A stretch of 64,000 bases of DNA from Silvimonas amylolytica (GTDB lineage: Bacteria > Pseudomonadota > Gammaproteobacteria > Burkholderiales > Chitinibacteraceae), in assembly GCF_014645555.1 (NCBI RefSeq), contig NZ_BMLY01000009.1, positions 45,357 through 109,356 of the forward strand. Reading direction: 5' to 3'. The first letter of the stretch is position 1, and every line of letters begins with the position of its first letter. Positions 8,288 to 17,719 of the stretch are shown here, in pieces. Below the pieces are notes generated by a model that did no database searches, had not been told where the DNA came from, and saw only the letters and a program-made list of their open reading frames with translations. The position numbers and the translations under genes are program-made.

Positions 8288-9360
8288 AACCATCGATTCT
8301 GGCCCGACTGGCCCAACTTTCCGACCGCCTCGAAGAAGTGGGCGCCCTGCTTGCCTCCGAAGGCGCAACCAACGATATGAACCAGTATCGCAAGCTCACC
8401 CGTGAGCATGCCGAACTGGAGCCCGTGGTGGCATTGTATAAAGCGTTCCGCCAGGCCGAGGCGGACATCGCCACTGCGCAAGAGATGCTGTCAGACCCGG
8501 ATATGAAAGAACTGGCCGAGGAAGAACTGGCCGAGGGCAAGGCACGCATCGAAGCACTGGAACTGGATCTGCAAAAGGCTCTGCTGCCCAAAGACCCGAA
8601 CGACGAGCGCAACATTTTCCTGGAAATTCGCGCGGGTACGGGGGGCGATGAATCCGCCCTGTTTGCTGCCGATTTGTTCCGCATGTATAGCCGTTACGCC
8701 GAACGCAACCGCTGGCAGGTGGAAATCATGTCGGCCAACGAGTCTGACCTGGGCGGTTTCAAAGAAGTGATCGCCCGCATTGTCGGTTTTGGCGCGTATT
8801 CACGCCTGAAATTTGAAAGCGGTGGTCACCGCGTGCAGCGTGTCCCGGCGACGGAAACACAAGGCCGGATTCATACCTCTGCGTGCACCGTGGCGGTGAT
8901 GCCGGAGGCGGACGAAGCGGAAGAGATCAACATCAACCCGGCCGAGCTGCGTATCGATACCTTCCGCGCCTCCGGGGCCGGCGGGCAGCATATCAACAAG
9001 ACCGACTCGGCAGTGCGCGTGACACATATCCCGACGGGGATCGTGGTGGAGTGTCAGGACGACCGCAGCCAGCACAAGAACAAAGCTCGCGCGCTGGCAG
9101 TACTGGCAGCGCGGATCAAAGACGTGCAAGACCGTGAGCGCCAGGCCAAGGAAGCCGCTACCCGCAAGAGCTTGATTGGCAGCGGTGATCGCAGTGAGCG
9201 TATCCGCACCTACAACTATCCGCAGGGGCGCATGACCGATCACCGGATCAACCTGACGCTCTACAAGCTGGACGCGATTATGGATGGCGACCTGGAAGAG
9301 CTGACCCAGTCACTGGTCAACGAACAACAGGCCGAGTTGCTGGCCCAATTGGGCGAGTAA
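8284..9360 (+). CDS. prfA: Peptide chain release factor 1
   Basis: This factor recognises UAA and UAG stop codons and triggers hydrolysis of peptidyl-tRNA. The protein has 358 residues with the RF1 stop-codon motif PAT in [16 protein letters not shown] and the universal GGQ catalytic loop in [20 protein letters not shown], whose Gln is normally methylated by PrmC. RF1 identity (not RF2) rests on PAT rather than SPF and the absence of a programmed frameshift. The start overlaps the GNAT gene by 4 nt. No prmC follows here, although it often does in gamma-proteobacteria. Confidence 0.97.
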   Translation: MKPSILARLAQLSDRLEEVGALLASEGATNDMNQYRKLTREHAELEPVVALYKAFRQAEADIATAQEMLSDPDMKELAEEELAEGKARIEALELDLQKALLPKDPNDERNIFLEIRAGTGGDESALFAADLFRMYSRYAERNRWQVEIMSANESDLGGFKEVIARIVGFGAYSRLKFESGGHRVQRVPATETQGRIHTSACTVAVMPEADEAEEININPAELRIDTFRASGAGGQHINKTDSAVRVTHIPTGIVVECQDDRSQHKNKARALAVLAARIKDVQDRERQAKEAATRKSLIGSGDRSERIRTYNYPQGRMTDHRINLTLYKLDAIMDGDLEELTQSLVNEQQAELLAQLGE

Positions 9361-9445
9361 GTACAGCAGTGATCAAGCGTGCCTTCAATGGCACCTTATC
9401 AATTGATTTGACAATGAATTACGCGAAAGCACGCAATCCGATTGG

Positions 9446-9453
9446 TATATAAT
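9446..9453 (+). promoter_or_regulatory. Candidate -10 region for the RNase II-type gene
   Basis: TATATAAT (9446-9453) contains consensus TATAAT and is preceded by TGG, giving an extended -10 look. No good -35 hexamer is spaced 16-18 nt upstream. The start codon is 25 nt downstream, so the leader would be short. Confidence 0.5.
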
Positions 9454-9478
9454 CGCGTGCTTTCCAGAAAGGGTTGTT

Positions 9479-11335
9479 ATGCACGTTTTTTACGAAGAGG
9501 ATGGTAGCTTCAAGGTCGCTACGGTCAAGGAATCGCAACCGGCGAGCCTGATGGTAGAAGACGTGAGAGGCAAGCGCAGCAAGGTCAAGAACGGCAACGT
9601 GCTGCTCAAGTTTGAGCGTCCTGGCCTGGATGAAGTGCTACCGCAGGCCGATACACTGGCCGCCGAGATTGATCTGGACCTCTTGTGGGAAACGTGCGGC
9701 GAGCACGAATTTGGCTTTGAAGAACTGGCAGCCGAGTACTTTGGCGCCAATCCGTCGGCCGCATCGCAGATCGCCGTCGTCCTGCGCCTGTCTGCCGCTC
9801 CCATGTACTTCTACAAAAAGGGCAAGGGCCGCTACAAGGCTGCACCGGAAGAAAACCTGAAGGCCGCGCTGGCAGGCCTTGAGCGCAAACAGCGTGAAGC
9901 CGAGCAGATGGCAGTCTGGCAAGCAGAGCTGGTCGCCGGCAAGCTGCCGGAGGCATTTCAGCCCATCATCAACCGTCTGTTGCATCGTCCGGACAAAAAC
10001 GGCATTGAATACAAAGCGCTGGCGCAAGCCGCCGACGCAGCCCACACCAGCCCTACCCGCCTGCTGCAAAGCGTGGGTGCGATCCCGGATGTGGCCGATT
10101 ACTTCCTGCAGGGCTTCTTGCTGGAAACCTTCCCCAAAGGCCGCGAGGCGGTGGTCAGCCAGACCGTCACCTTGCCTACCGATTTGCCGGTGGCTGATGT
10201 TCAGGCGTTCTCCATCGATGATGTCACCACGACTGAAATCGATGACGCACTCAGCCTGAAGAAACTGCCCAACGGCAACTGGCAAGTGGGCATTCATATT
10301 GCCGCGCCGGCTTTGGGCATCGCACCGGATACCGAACTGGACAAGCTGGTGTTCGACCGCCTTTCGACCGTGTATTTCCCGGGCGACAAAATCACCATGC
10401 TGCCTGACTCGGCAGTCCAGGTTTTCACATTGCAAGAAGGCGCCTCGCGCCCGGCGGTGTCGATGTACCTGGAAGTCTCACCCGGGTTTGACATCCTCAA
10501 TCATCGCACCGTGGTCGAACAGGTACCCATTGCGGCCAACCTGCGCCACGACCAGATCGAAGCCCTGTTTAACGAATTGACCGCCGGCAAGGAAGAGGGT
10601 CCGGACTTCCCCTGGAAGGCCGAACTGACCACATTGTGGCGCTTTGCCGGCAACCTGGAAGGCCGCCGTGGTCGCGCAGATGACCCGAATGCGCCGGTAC
10701 GCATTGATTACAGCTTCTACGTCGACACGCTGGATAACGGCGAGAAACGCGTGCGCATTCTGCCACGCAAACGTGGCTCGCCCATGGACAAGCTGGTCGC
10801 CGAAATGATGATTCTGGTGAACAGTCAGTGGGGCAAGGATTTGAAAGATGCCGAGATCGCCGGCATCTATAGAGTGCAAAACAACGGCCGCGTGCGCATG
10901 ACCACACAGCCGGGCCCGCACATTGGCCTGGGCGTTGAGTTCTATGCCTGGTCGTCTTCGCCGCTACGGCGTGCGGTGGACTTTGTGAACCAGCAGCAAA
11001 TCATCGCCATGGTGAGCGGTACGAAGCCACGTTTCCAGAAAAACGATGCGGAATTGTTTGCAGCGATTGGCGCGTTCGACACCGCCTACGCCGCCTACGC
11101 CGACTTCCAGGACAAGATGGAGCGCTACTGGTGTCTGCGCTACATGGAACAGGAAAACATGCGCGAGTTCTCTGGCTCGATCATCAAAGAGAACCTGGTG
11201 CGTGTAGATGGCATGCCGTTGGTGATGCGCGTGCCAGGATTGCCGGAATTACCGGCCGGTTCAACAGTCGTACTACAACGACTGAAAACCGACTGGCTGG
11301 AACTGAATCTGGATTGCCGCCTGGCAACGATGTAA
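9479..11335 (+). CDS. RNB-domain (RNase II family) exoribonuclease
   Basis: This 618-residue protein carries the RNB catalytic domain. AFSIDDVTTTEIDDALSL holds the metal-binding aspartates, and the domain continues through FPGDKITMLPD, the RNase II/R landmark for substrate-strand handling. The end (LPELPAGSTVVLQRLKTDWLELNLDCRL) is short and S1-like. It is not classical E. coli Rnb or RNase R: the N-terminal half is a divergent winged-helix-like region found in beta-proteobacterial RNB proteins. A role in 3'-5' mRNA turnover is expected. The ribosome-binding site is AAAGGG, and a possible -10 box lies just upstream. The next gene starts 49 nt later. Confidence 0.88.
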   Translation: MHVFYEEDGSFKVATVKESQPASLMVEDVRGKRSKVKNGNVLLKFERPGLDEVLPQADTLAAEIDLDLLWETCGEHEFGFEELAAEYFGANPSAASQIAVVLRLSAAPMYFYKKGKGRYKAAPEENLKAALAGLERKQREAEQMAVWQAELVAGKLPEAFQPIINRLLHRPDKNGIEYKALAQAADAAHTSPTRLLQSVGAIPDVADYFLQGFLLETFPKGREAVVSQTVTLPTDLPVADVQAFSIDDVTTTEIDDALSLKKLPNGNWQVGIHIAAPALGIAPDTELDKLVFDRLSTVYFPGDKITMLPDSAVQVFTLQEGASRPAVSMYLEVSPGFDILNHRTVVEQVPIAANLRHDQIEALFNELTAGKEEGPDFPWKAELTTLWRFAGNLEGRRGRADDPNAPVRIDYSFYVDTLDNGEKRVRILPRKRGSPMDKLVAEMMILVNSQWGKDLKDAEIAGIYRVQNNGRVRMTTQPGPHIGLGVEFYAWSSSPLRRAVDFVNQQQIIAMVSGTKPRFQKNDAELFAAIGAFDTAYAAYADFQDKMERYWCLRYMEQENMREFSGSIIKENLVRVDGMPLVMRVPGLPELPAGSTVVLQRLKTDWLELNLDCRLATM

Positions 11336-11384
11336 GGGATGGCTGGCAACGGCCACCTGGACTCGTGAAATCGGGAAGATTTTT

Positions 11385-11936
11385 ATGCAGCAGAAACGCC
11401 CTCTGAACTACTACCTGCCGATGCGCTTTGCCAATGGCGAGCAAATCCGGCAGTTTTCCAAACCTTGCGTGCGCTGCGGTCACATGCTGGGCGCCAAAGA
11501 CATGTTTGGCATCGCCCGCTTGCTTGATGACAGCCTGGCCATCGCCGCCAAAGCGCAATGCCCCAAGTGCGGCGAGCAATTTGGCGTAGCTTGCCGCGTA
11601 GATAATCACAAGCGTGTCACACGGGTCATCATGCCGGCGTTCCTGTTTGGCTGGTTCCTGCGCAACCTGCCGGTGCAACCACGCGAGCGCGAGGCTGAAA
11701 TTGCCCGTGCTGCGGCCATGCTGGCCCAAGCCACAGAAGCCGCCGCACCGCCTGCCCCGATCAGCCCGCAAGAAATCATCCGCGCAGCCGAAAGCGTAGG
11801 CAGTTACCAAGGCAAAGTGATCCCGGCCTGGGTCAAAGTGGATGGTCAGCAGATGGCTTTTGACCGTGTGCTGCTGAACGCGCGGCCAGGCCCAGGTGAG
11901 TTCTTGCTGGATGATTGTCTGGTCTACCGCGCCTGA
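11385..11936 (+). CDS. Hypothetical protein with zinc-ribbon cysteines
   Basis: The family is not recognised. This soluble 183-residue protein has two CxxC pairs, CVRC (about residue 27) and CPKC (about residue 60), spaced as in a zinc ribbon. An aromatic FLFGWFLRNLP patch and an Ala/Pro-rich linker lead to a C-terminal part (QGKVIPAWVKVDGQQMAFDRVLL). It follows the RNB gene by 49 nt and may share its transcript, which would fit an RNA-related role, but that is only context. The start ATG has GGAAG about 8 nt upstream. Confidence 0.65.
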   Translation: MQQKRPLNYYLPMRFANGEQIRQFSKPCVRCGHMLGAKDMFGIARLLDDSLAIAAKAQCPKCGEQFGVACRVDNHKRVTRVIMPAFLFGWFLRNLPVQPREREAEIARAAAMLAQATEAAAPPAPISPQEIIRAAESVGSYQGKVIPAWVKVDGQQMAFDRVLLNARPGPGEFLLDDCLVYRA

Positions 11937-12002
11937 TCGATCATTCATTGATCAAACGGCTGGATGGCTGAAAGTGCCAGTACACCGGCGATATTTGCGA
12001 TT

Positions 12003-12008
12003 TATAAT
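12003..12008 (+). promoter_or_regulatory. Candidate -10 box for panD
   Basis: TATAAT occurs 33 nt upstream of the panD start codon. No convincing -35 hexamer accompanies it. Confidence 0.45.
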
Positions 12009-12040
12009 CGCGCCCTTACAAGTGATGTCGGAGCTTTACC

Positions 12041-12418
12041 ATGAACCGCAGCATGCTCAAATCCAAGATCCATCGTGTCACGGCCACCCATGCCGAACTG
12101 CACTACGAAGGGTCTTGCGCTATCGATGAAGATCTCCTCGAGGCAGCGAACATCCGCGAATTTGAAGAAGTCACCATCTGGAACATCAACAACGGTGCAC
12201 GCTTTTCCACCTACGCCATCAAGGGCGCGCGTGGCTCGGGCATCATCTCGCTGAACGGCTCGGCAGCCCGTCAGGCGCAAGTGGGTGATCTGTTGATCAT
12301 TGCCACCTTTGCCCAATACAACGAGACTGAACTGGCCAGCCATCACCCGGCGCTGGTGTTCGTCGATGCCCAGAACAAGATCAAAGAGATCAAGCACGGC
12401 ATCCCGACCCAGAACTGA
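12041..12418 (+). CDS. panD: Aspartate 1-decarboxylase
   Basis: This pyruvoyl enzyme makes beta-alanine for pantothenate and coenzyme A. The 125-residue proenzyme contains the self-cleavage site in [10 protein letters not shown]: cleavage between Gly and Ser (residues 24/25) generates the pyruvoyl group. Other conserved stretches are [16 protein letters not shown] and [19 protein letters not shown]. It stands alone, with its own possible -10 box, a GGAG ribosome-binding site and a terminator 27 nt past the stop. The partner panBC genes are not in the window. Confidence 0.97.
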   Translation: MNRSMLKSKIHRVTATHAELHYEGSCAIDEDLLEAANIREFEEVTIWNINNGARFSTYAIKGARGSGIISLNGSAARQAQVGDLLIIATFAQYNETELASHHPALVFVDAQNKIKEIKHGIPTQN

Positions 12419-12444
12419 GTCCCCCACTCAGCCCGGTTCACACC

Positions 12445-12476
12445 AAAGCCCCGCCACAATGCGGGGCTTTTGTTTT
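12445..12476 (+). terminator. Rho-independent terminator after panD
   Basis: AAAGCCCCGC (12445-12454) pairs perfectly with GCGGGGCTTT (12461-12470), followed by TGTTTT. Confidence 0.88.
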
Positions 12477-12542
12477 GCCTCCACGCGCCTGAAGGCGCAC
12501 GAATCACGTACCATTTGCCTCTTTGCATCCGGAGAAAACCCC

Positions 12543-13442
12543 ATGTCCGCTTCCCAGGTGCGCGACTATCTGTTGTCGCTGCAGCAAAACATTGTCGCCA
12601 CGCTGGAAAACCTGGATGGGCACACCTTCCGGCATGACCAATGGGATCGCGCGGAAGGCGGCGGCGGGATTTCCCGGCTGGTCGAAGATGGCGGGTTGAT
12701 AGAGCGCGGCGGAGTCAATTTCTCTCATGTCAAAGGCCAGACGCTGCCGCCCTCGGCGACCGCGCACCGCCCGGAACTGGCTGGCCGCGCCTGGGAAGCC
12801 ATGGGTGTTTCTCTGGTCATTCACCCGCGCAACCCGTACGTACCGACCGTGCATATGAATGTCCGCATGTTCCGCGCCTACGCCGAAGGCCACGACGACG
12901 TGGTGTGGTTTGGCGGTGGCATGGATCTGACCCCGTACTACGGCTTTGAGGAAGATGCCCATCATTTCCACGCCACTTGCCGCGATGCCGTCGCGCCGTT
13001 TGGCGAGCAGTACTACCCCAAATACAAAACCTGGTGCGATACGTATTTCTTCCTCAAACACCGCAACGAACCGCGCGGCATAGGCGGCATCTTCTTTGAT
13101 GATTTGTCAGAACTGGGTTTTGAGGGCGGTTTTGCATTTATCCGGGCCGTTGGCGACGCTTTCCTGCAGGCCTACGTCCCCATCGTCGAACGCCGTCGCG
13201 AGTACCCGTTTGGTGAGCGCGAACGCGACTGGCAGGCGTACCGCCGCGGTCGGTATGTCGAGTTCAACCTGGTGTGGGATCGCGGCACGCTATTTGGTTT
13301 GCAGTCTGGCGGGCGTACTGAATCCATCTTGATGTCGATGCCGCCGATTGTGAAATGGCGTTATGACTGGCATCCGCCCCAAGGGTCGGCGGAAGCCCGA
13401 TTGTTGAGTGATTTTCTGATCGGGAAGGATTGGTTGGGCTGA
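12543..13442 (+). CDS. hemF: Oxygen-dependent coproporphyrinogen III oxidase
   Basis: The enzyme converts coproporphyrinogen III to protoporphyrinogen IX using O2, which points to aerobic haem synthesis. At 299 residues it fits the family. Conserved segments include [52 protein letters not shown] with the proton-shuttling His/Asp residues, and the C-terminal [26 protein letters not shown]. The ATG at 12543 is preceded by GGAG about 8 nt upstream; an upstream extension of the frame back to 12300 lies inside panD and is not used. It is transcribed alone between two terminators. Confidence 0.97.
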   Translation: MSASQVRDYLLSLQQNIVATLENLDGHTFRHDQWDRAEGGGGISRLVEDGGLIERGGVNFSHVKGQTLPPSATAHRPELAGRAWEAMGVSLVIHPRNPYVPTVHMNVRMFRAYAEGHDDVVWFGGGMDLTPYYGFEEDAHHFHATCRDAVAPFGEQYYPKYKTWCDTYFFLKHRNEPRGIGGIFFDDLSELGFEGGFAFIRAVGDAFLQAYVPIVERRREYPFGERERDWQAYRRGRYVEFNLVWDRGTLFGLQSGGRTESILMSMPPIVKWRYDWHPPQGSAEARLLSDFLIGKDWLG

Positions 13443-13458
13443 ACATCAGCCATCAAAC

Positions 13459-13487
13459 AAAAAGGCCGTCATCACGACGGCCTTTTT
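13459..13487. terminator. Bidirectional terminator between hemF and purD
   Basis: AAAAAGGCCGTC (13459-13470) pairs perfectly with GACGGCCTTTTT (13476-13487). With an A-run on one side and a T-run on the other, it can stop both the convergent hemF and purD transcripts. Confidence 0.9.
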
Positions 13488-13508
13488 GTATCTGACACAC
13501 GCCCGCAA

Positions 13509-14783
13509 TCACTTGCGGGTAATTGCGCGCCAGCCGATGTCGGTACGGTGCTGCTCGCCATCGAAGTTCACGCCGGCCAACAATTCATAGGCGCGCTTTT
13601 GGGCAGCCTTGAAGGTTTCGCCAAACGCTGTCACGCACAGTACGCGGCCGCCACTGGTCATCGGCTGGCCGTCTGCATTGAGCTTGGTGCCAGCGTGGAA
13701 GACGTGCCCGTCTTCAACCTCCGGGGTCGCGCCGGTGATCACGTCGCCGGTACGCGGGGTGTCCGGATAATTGGCAGCAGCCATGACAATGCCCAATGCA
13801 ACGCGGCGATCCCATTCGGCTTCAACCTTGTCGAGTGAGCCTTCTACGGCATGCTCAACCAGGTTCACCAGATCACTCTTCAAACGCAGCATGATCGGCT
13901 GGGTTTCCGGATCACCCATGCGGCAGTTGAATTCCAGCGTTTTCAACTGGCCTTCCGGGCTGATCATCAAACCAGCGTACAAAAACCCGGTGTAAATGAT
14001 GCCGTCGCGCGCCATGCCTTGTACGGTCGGCATGATCACTTCACGCATGGCTTTAGCGTGGATTTCCGGGGTCACAACCGGGGCCGGGCTGTAGGCGCCC
14101 ATGCCACCGGTGTTGGGACCTTCGTCGTGGTCTTTCAGGCGTTTGTGGTCCTGGCTGGACGCCAGCGCCAGCACGTTTTTGCCATCAACCATGACAATGA
14201 AACTGGCTTCTTCGCCGGTCAGGAATTCTTCGATGACCACGCGGGCACCAGCATCACCCAGCTTGTTATCAGACAGCATGCTGTCGACAGCGTCATGCGC
14301 TTCTTGCAACGACATGGCAACCACCACGCCCTTGCCCGCAGCCAGGCCATCGGCCTTGATCACGATCGGCGCGCCCTTGGCATCGATATAAGCGTGGGCT
14401 TTGGCGGCGTCAGAGAAGGTCTCGTAATCGGCAGTCGGAATGCCATGGCGCTTCATGAAGGCCTTGGCGAAATCCTTGGAGCTTTCCAGTTGGGCCGCCG
14501 CTTTGGTCGGACCAAAAATCTTCAGGCCGGCTTTGCGGAACGCATCGACCACACCTTTGGACAACGGCGCTTCCGGGCCAACGACGGTCAGCTGGATCTG
14601 CTCGCGCTGGGCAAAGGCCACCAGCACGTCAATGTCGGTGATCGGCACGTTGGTCAGATTGGGCTCCAGCGCGGTGCCCGCGTTGCCTGGCGCCACAAAT
14701 ACCTTGCCCACGCGGGGCGACTGCGACAGTTTCCAGGCCAGCGCGTGTTCGCGTCCGCCATTGCCGATTACAAGCACGTTCAT
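13509..14783 (-). CDS. purD: Phosphoribosylamine-glycine ligase (GAR synthetase)
   Basis: This ATP-grasp enzyme joins glycine to phosphoribosylamine in step 2 of purine synthesis. It has 424 residues beginning MNVLVIGNGGREHALAWKL, the family's fixed N-terminus. ATP-grasp landmarks include IVIKADGLAAGKGVVVA, VVIEEFLTGEEASF and EFNCRMGDPETQPIMLR. The ATG at 14781-14783 is preceded by AGGA about 8 nt upstream. An in-frame ATG 7 codons earlier would add residues not typical of PurD. It lies 13 nt downstream of pagP on the same strand and 0.9 kb from purH, so purine genes are loosely grouped. Confidence 0.96.
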   Translation of the reverse strand: MNVLVIGNGGREHALAWKLSQSPRVGKVFVAPGNAGTALEPNLTNVPITDIDVLVAFAQREQIQLTVVGPEAPLSKGVVDAFRKAGLKIFGPTKAAAQLESSKDFAKAFMKRHGIPTADYETFSDAAKAHAYIDAKGAPIVIKADGLAAGKGVVVAMSLQEAHDAVDSMLSDNKLGDAGARVVIEEFLTGEEASFIVMVDGKNVLALASSQDHKRLKDHDEGPNTGGMGAYSPAPVVTPEIHAKAMREVIMPTVQGMARDGIIYTGFLYAGLMISPEGQLKTLEFNCRMGDPETQPIMLRLKSDLVNLVEHAVEGSLDKVEAEWDRRVALGIVMAAANYPDTPRTGDVITGATPEVEDGHVFHAGTKLNADGQPMTSGGRVLCVTAFGETFKAAQKRAYELLAGVNFDGEQHRTDIGWRAITRK

Positions 14784-14796
14784 GTGTATATCCTGA

Positions 14797-15357
14797 TTAT
14801 TCAAATGCGTAGCGACTGAAGAAGAAAGCTACATCCCCGTTGTTCACGCCGCCCAGGCTCGGAATCCAGGTGCCCATGATGTAAAGCTGGCGATAGCGGA
14901 TTGACGCGACCGGCAACGCAATCGGGAAAGGAATGCCACCGAAGATATCCCGGCGGGAAGTCATGCCAACTGAATATCCACCGCCAAATGACAACCCACC
15001 CAGGATCGGATCGGTAAACCACAGGCCCGCATAACCCACCATGAATTCCGGGTTTTTGTGTGAGTCAGAAAACATCAAACCGAGCACAATGTCTTCATTG
15101 CCTTTGTCATCAATGACGTGTCGGCCATAGCCTCCACCCCAGCCCCATTTGTTCAGTTCATTGAGCTTTTCTTCGGTGTACTGGTGCGGGTCATGCCAGG
15201 TGTAGCCGGAAACATAAATATCCGACTTGCCGTTCTGATACACATCAGAAACGTGTGTACAGGCCTGGTCGAGCCAGCTTCCCATGCCGGTGCAGTCAAT
15301 GGCTAACGCCAGGGGCGCAGCAAGGCTCAAGATCAAGGCAGCAAGTATTTTTTTCAT
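14797..15357 (-). CDS. pagP: PagP-type lipid A palmitoyltransferase
   Basis: This outer-membrane beta-barrel enzyme moves palmitate from phospholipid to lipid A, helping resist cationic peptides. The 186-residue precursor has a signal peptide (MKKILAALILSLAAPLALA). Catalytic equivalents of E. coli His33, Asp76 and Ser77 appear in the GYTWHDPH and LMFSDSHKNPEF segments. The line of barrel strands NKWGWGGGYGRH, FMVGYAGLWF, LSFGGGYSVGMTSRRD and IPFPIALPVASIRYRQLYIMGTWIP follows the PagP pattern, and the protein ends in the usual aromatic strand (FFFSRYAFE). It ends only 13 nt before purD, so the two may share a transcript. No PhoP box was recognised upstream. Confidence 0.9.
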   Translation of the reverse strand: MKKILAALILSLAAPLALAIDCTGMGSWLDQACTHVSDVYQNGKSDIYVSGYTWHDPHQYTEEKLNELNKWGWGGGYGRHVIDDKGNEDIVLGLMFSDSHKNPEFMVGYAGLWFTDPILGGLSFGGGYSVGMTSRRDIFGGIPFPIALPVASIRYRQLYIMGTWIPSLGGVNNGDVAFFFSRYAFE

Positions 15358-15530
15358 GAGAGACGAGTTTCTTCTGGTGAATTGAAGCTATACGGATCTA
15401 ACCAGCGGCGGGCTGATTGGCACGATCCGTAAACCTGATGCGCCGCAGCATGCGCGCTTTGCCGGCATTTTACAGCCTGCCGCGCCCATGCCAAGCGGCC
15501 CAGTCAACTTCCAGCAAGCCAAAAGGGCTG
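15358..15530. other. Upstream region of pagP
   Basis: This is non-coding as far as I can see. It should hold the pagP promoter, since a terminator-like structure at 15531-15562 separates it from purH. No regulator site was recognised. A 90-codon frame on the minus strand across the gap has no recognisable family. Confidence 0.4.
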
Positions 15531-15562
15531 AAAAAAAACGGGCGCCAGCCTGCGAGGGTGGC
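15531..15562 (-). terminator. Probable terminator of the dusB-fis-purH transcript
   Basis: On the minus strand an imperfect hairpin (GCCACCCT-CGC-AGGCTGGC, one C-C mismatch) is followed by GCCCG and a run of eight T. It lies 149 nt after the purH stop. Confidence 0.6.
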
Positions 15563-15710
15563 AGTGCTTGCTCATTAACGCAGCAACAGACATCAGGTTG
15601 AACCGGTTGTTCTGATTGCCAGTGTGAACCCGCAACATGACAACCGGATATGAAGCTCACCGGGCACCGCCATCAAATGCAATGACGATACCCGGCGTGT
15701 AGCGCAAAGC

Positions 15711-17273
15711 TTAGTGACGGAAATGGCGGATGCCGGTCAGCACCATGGCAATACCGTGTTCATCGGCGGCGGCAATGACTTCTTCATCACGCACGGAACC
15801 ACCCGGTTGAATGATGGCCGACACGCCGTTCTCGGCAATGACATCCACACCATCACGGAACGGGAAGAAGGCATCCGACGCTGCCACCGAGCCACGCAGC
15901 TCCAGACCCGCAGAGCGGGCCTTGATGGCGGCGATTTTGGTGGAATCCACACGGCTCATCTGACCGGCGCCGATACCCAGCGTCTGACCATGGCCGCAGA
16001 ACACGATGGCATTGGACTTCACAAACTTGGCGACGCGCCAGGCAAACAGCATGTCTTTCAATTGGGCATCAGTCGGCGCCTTTTTGGTCACGACTTTGAG
16101 GTCCGACAGTTTGAGTGCGTGGACATCCGGCGTTTGCACCAGCAAGCCACCGCCTACGCGCTTCACATCAAACTTGTTCTCACCGGACTCCAGCGGCACG
16201 GTCAGGACGCGCACGTTCGGCTTCTTGGCCAACAGCGCCAGCGCATCTGCGCTGTAGCCCGGGGCAATCAGCACTTCCAGGAACTGGGCTGCCACCGCTT
16301 GCACGGTGTCGCCATCCACTTCGCGGTTAAACGCAATGATGCCGCCAAAGGCAGAGGTGGTATCGGTCGCAAACGCAAGGCGATACGCGCTGAACGTATC
16401 TGCGCCCACAGCAACGCCACACGGGTTGGCGTGCTTGACGATCACACATGCCGGCTCTTCAAACTGCTTGACGGCTTCCCATGCAGCATCAGAGTCAGCG
16501 ATGTTGTTGTACGACAGCTCTTTACCTTGCAGTTGCGAGTATCGCGAGAGGCTGCCCGCAGCCGGGTCCAGATCGCGGTAGAACGCGGCGGACTGATGCG
16601 GATTTTCGCCGTAACGCATGTCCTGCACTTTCACAAATTGCAGGTTCAGGCGTTCCGGATAGGCTTTCTTTTCGCCCTCTTCGGTCAGCGCTGTCAGGTA
16701 GTTGGAGATCGCGCCATCATAGGCAGCTGTGTGGCTGAAAGCCTTTTTGGCCAACGCACGGCGGGTCGGCAGAGTCAGGCCGCCCTGATGTTCTTTCATT
16801 TCTGCAACCAGCGGGGCGTAGTCAGCCGCATCGGTCACAATAGCAACGTGGGCGTGGTTCTTGGCTGCGGAGCGCACCATGGCCGGGCCGCCAATGTCGA
16901 TGTTCTCGATGGCGTCATCAAAGCTGCAATCCGGCTTGGCGATGGTGGCTTCAAACGGGTACAGGTTCACACAGACCAGATCAATGTTGCCGATGCCATG
17001 TTCGGCCATTTTGGCGACGTGGCTATCCAGATCGCGGCGGCCCAGAATCCCGCCGTGGATTTTCGGGTGCAGCGTTTTCACGCGCCCATCCAGCATTTCG
17101 GGAAAGCCGGTGTAATCGGCCACTTCAATGACCGGCACATTGTTCTCTGCCAGCAGTTTGGCGGTGCCACCCGTGGAGAGAATCTCCACACCGAAACCCG
17201 CAAGGGCTTTGGCAAATTCGAGTACACCGGTTTTGTCGGAAACGCTGATCAGCGCACGCTTGATGATGGTCAT
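15711..17273 (-). CDS. purH: Bifunctional AICAR transformylase / IMP cyclohydrolase
   Basis: This enzyme carries out the last two steps of IMP synthesis. The 520-residue protein begins [24 protein letters not shown], the start of the IMP cyclohydrolase (MGS-like) domain, with [21 protein letters not shown]. The C-terminal transformylase domain has [33 protein letters not shown] and the catalytic Lys-His pair, ending in the invariant [32 protein letters not shown]. The ATG at 17271 has AGGAAA upstream; 17 extra in-frame codons further upstream are not family sequence. It lies 106 nt after fis and is likely read from the dusB-fis promoter. Confidence 0.97.
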   Translation of the reverse strand: MTIIKRALISVSDKTGVLEFAKALAGFGVEILSTGGTAKLLAENNVPVIEVADYTGFPEMLDGRVKTLHPKIHGGILGRRDLDSHVAKMAEHGIGNIDLVCVNLYPFEATIAKPDCSFDDAIENIDIGGPAMVRSAAKNHAHVAIVTDAADYAPLVAEMKEHQGGLTLPTRRALAKKAFSHTAAYDGAISNYLTALTEEGEKKAYPERLNLQFVKVQDMRYGENPHQSAAFYRDLDPAAGSLSRYSQLQGKELSYNNIADSDAAWEAVKQFEEPACVIVKHANPCGVAVGADTFSAYRLAFATDTTSAFGGIIAFNREVDGDTVQAVAAQFLEVLIAPGYSADALALLAKKPNVRVLTVPLESGENKFDVKRVGGGLLVQTPDVHALKLSDLKVVTKKAPTDAQLKDMLFAWRVAKFVKSNAIVFCGHGQTLGIGAGQMSRVDSTKIAAIKARSAGLELRGSVAASDAFFPFRDGVDVIAENGVSAIIQPGGSVRDEEVIAAADEHGIAMVLTGIRHFRH

Positions 17274-17379
17274 TGCTGTTTTTTCCTGATGCCCGTGGAG
17301 GTAAAGATCAAAAAACACTAACAAAACAAATCACAGTGAAACCGGGTGCCCCGTCTTTGCGGTGGCACGTATTGCTGTT

Positions 17380-17643
17380 TTAGAGCATGTCGTATGTCTG
17401 CAGCTTTTTGCGCAGCGTGTTGCGATTAATGCCCAGCACTTCTGCGGCGCGGGTCTGATTGCCGGCAACGTGGTCAAGGACGAGCTCCAGCAGCGGTTTT
17501 TCAACGCGCGCCAGGACCATGTCATACAGCGCGCACGGCGCTTCACCATCCAGATCCTCGAAATACCGGGCCAGCGAGGACCGGATAGATTCGGCGATAG
17601 GATCTTCTTCCTGCGTAATGACGCAAGTGGCTGGTTGGTTCAT
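17380..17643 (-). CDS. fis: Fis-family nucleoid/transcription regulator
   Basis: The 87-residue protein ends in the Fis helix-turn-helix: LLELVLDHVAGNQTRAAEVLGINRNTLRKKLQTYDM is almost the canonical Fis C-terminus. The N-terminal half is the dimerisation helix region. Fis bends DNA and stimulates rRNA and other growth-rate genes. As in many proteobacteria it sits directly after dusB (76 nt gap), and autoregulation of the dusB-fis operon is known in enterobacteria. Here purH follows as an additional member. Confidence 0.93.
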   Translation of the reverse strand: MNQPATCVITQEEDPIAESIRSSLARYFEDLDGEAPCALYDMVLARVEKPLLELVLDHVAGNQTRAAEVLGINRNTLRKKLQTYDML

Positions 17644-17719
17644 GGTTACTTCCCTGAAACTGCCCTCAGGTCTGGCCTGGGGCTTTTAGTGATAAATGCG
17701 GCGGCCTTGTGGCCTGCCG

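Noticed and set aside
8187..8405. Small frame spanning the GNAT-prfA junction
   Set aside because: Out-of-frame shadow of two well-supported genes.
9408..9413. TTGACA as -35 box for the RNase II-type gene
   Set aside because: It lies 34 nt from the TATAAT at 9448, far outside the 16-18 nt range.
15714..17321. 535-codon + strand frame opposite purH
   Set aside because: Purely antisense to a well-conserved enzyme gene, with no family similarity.
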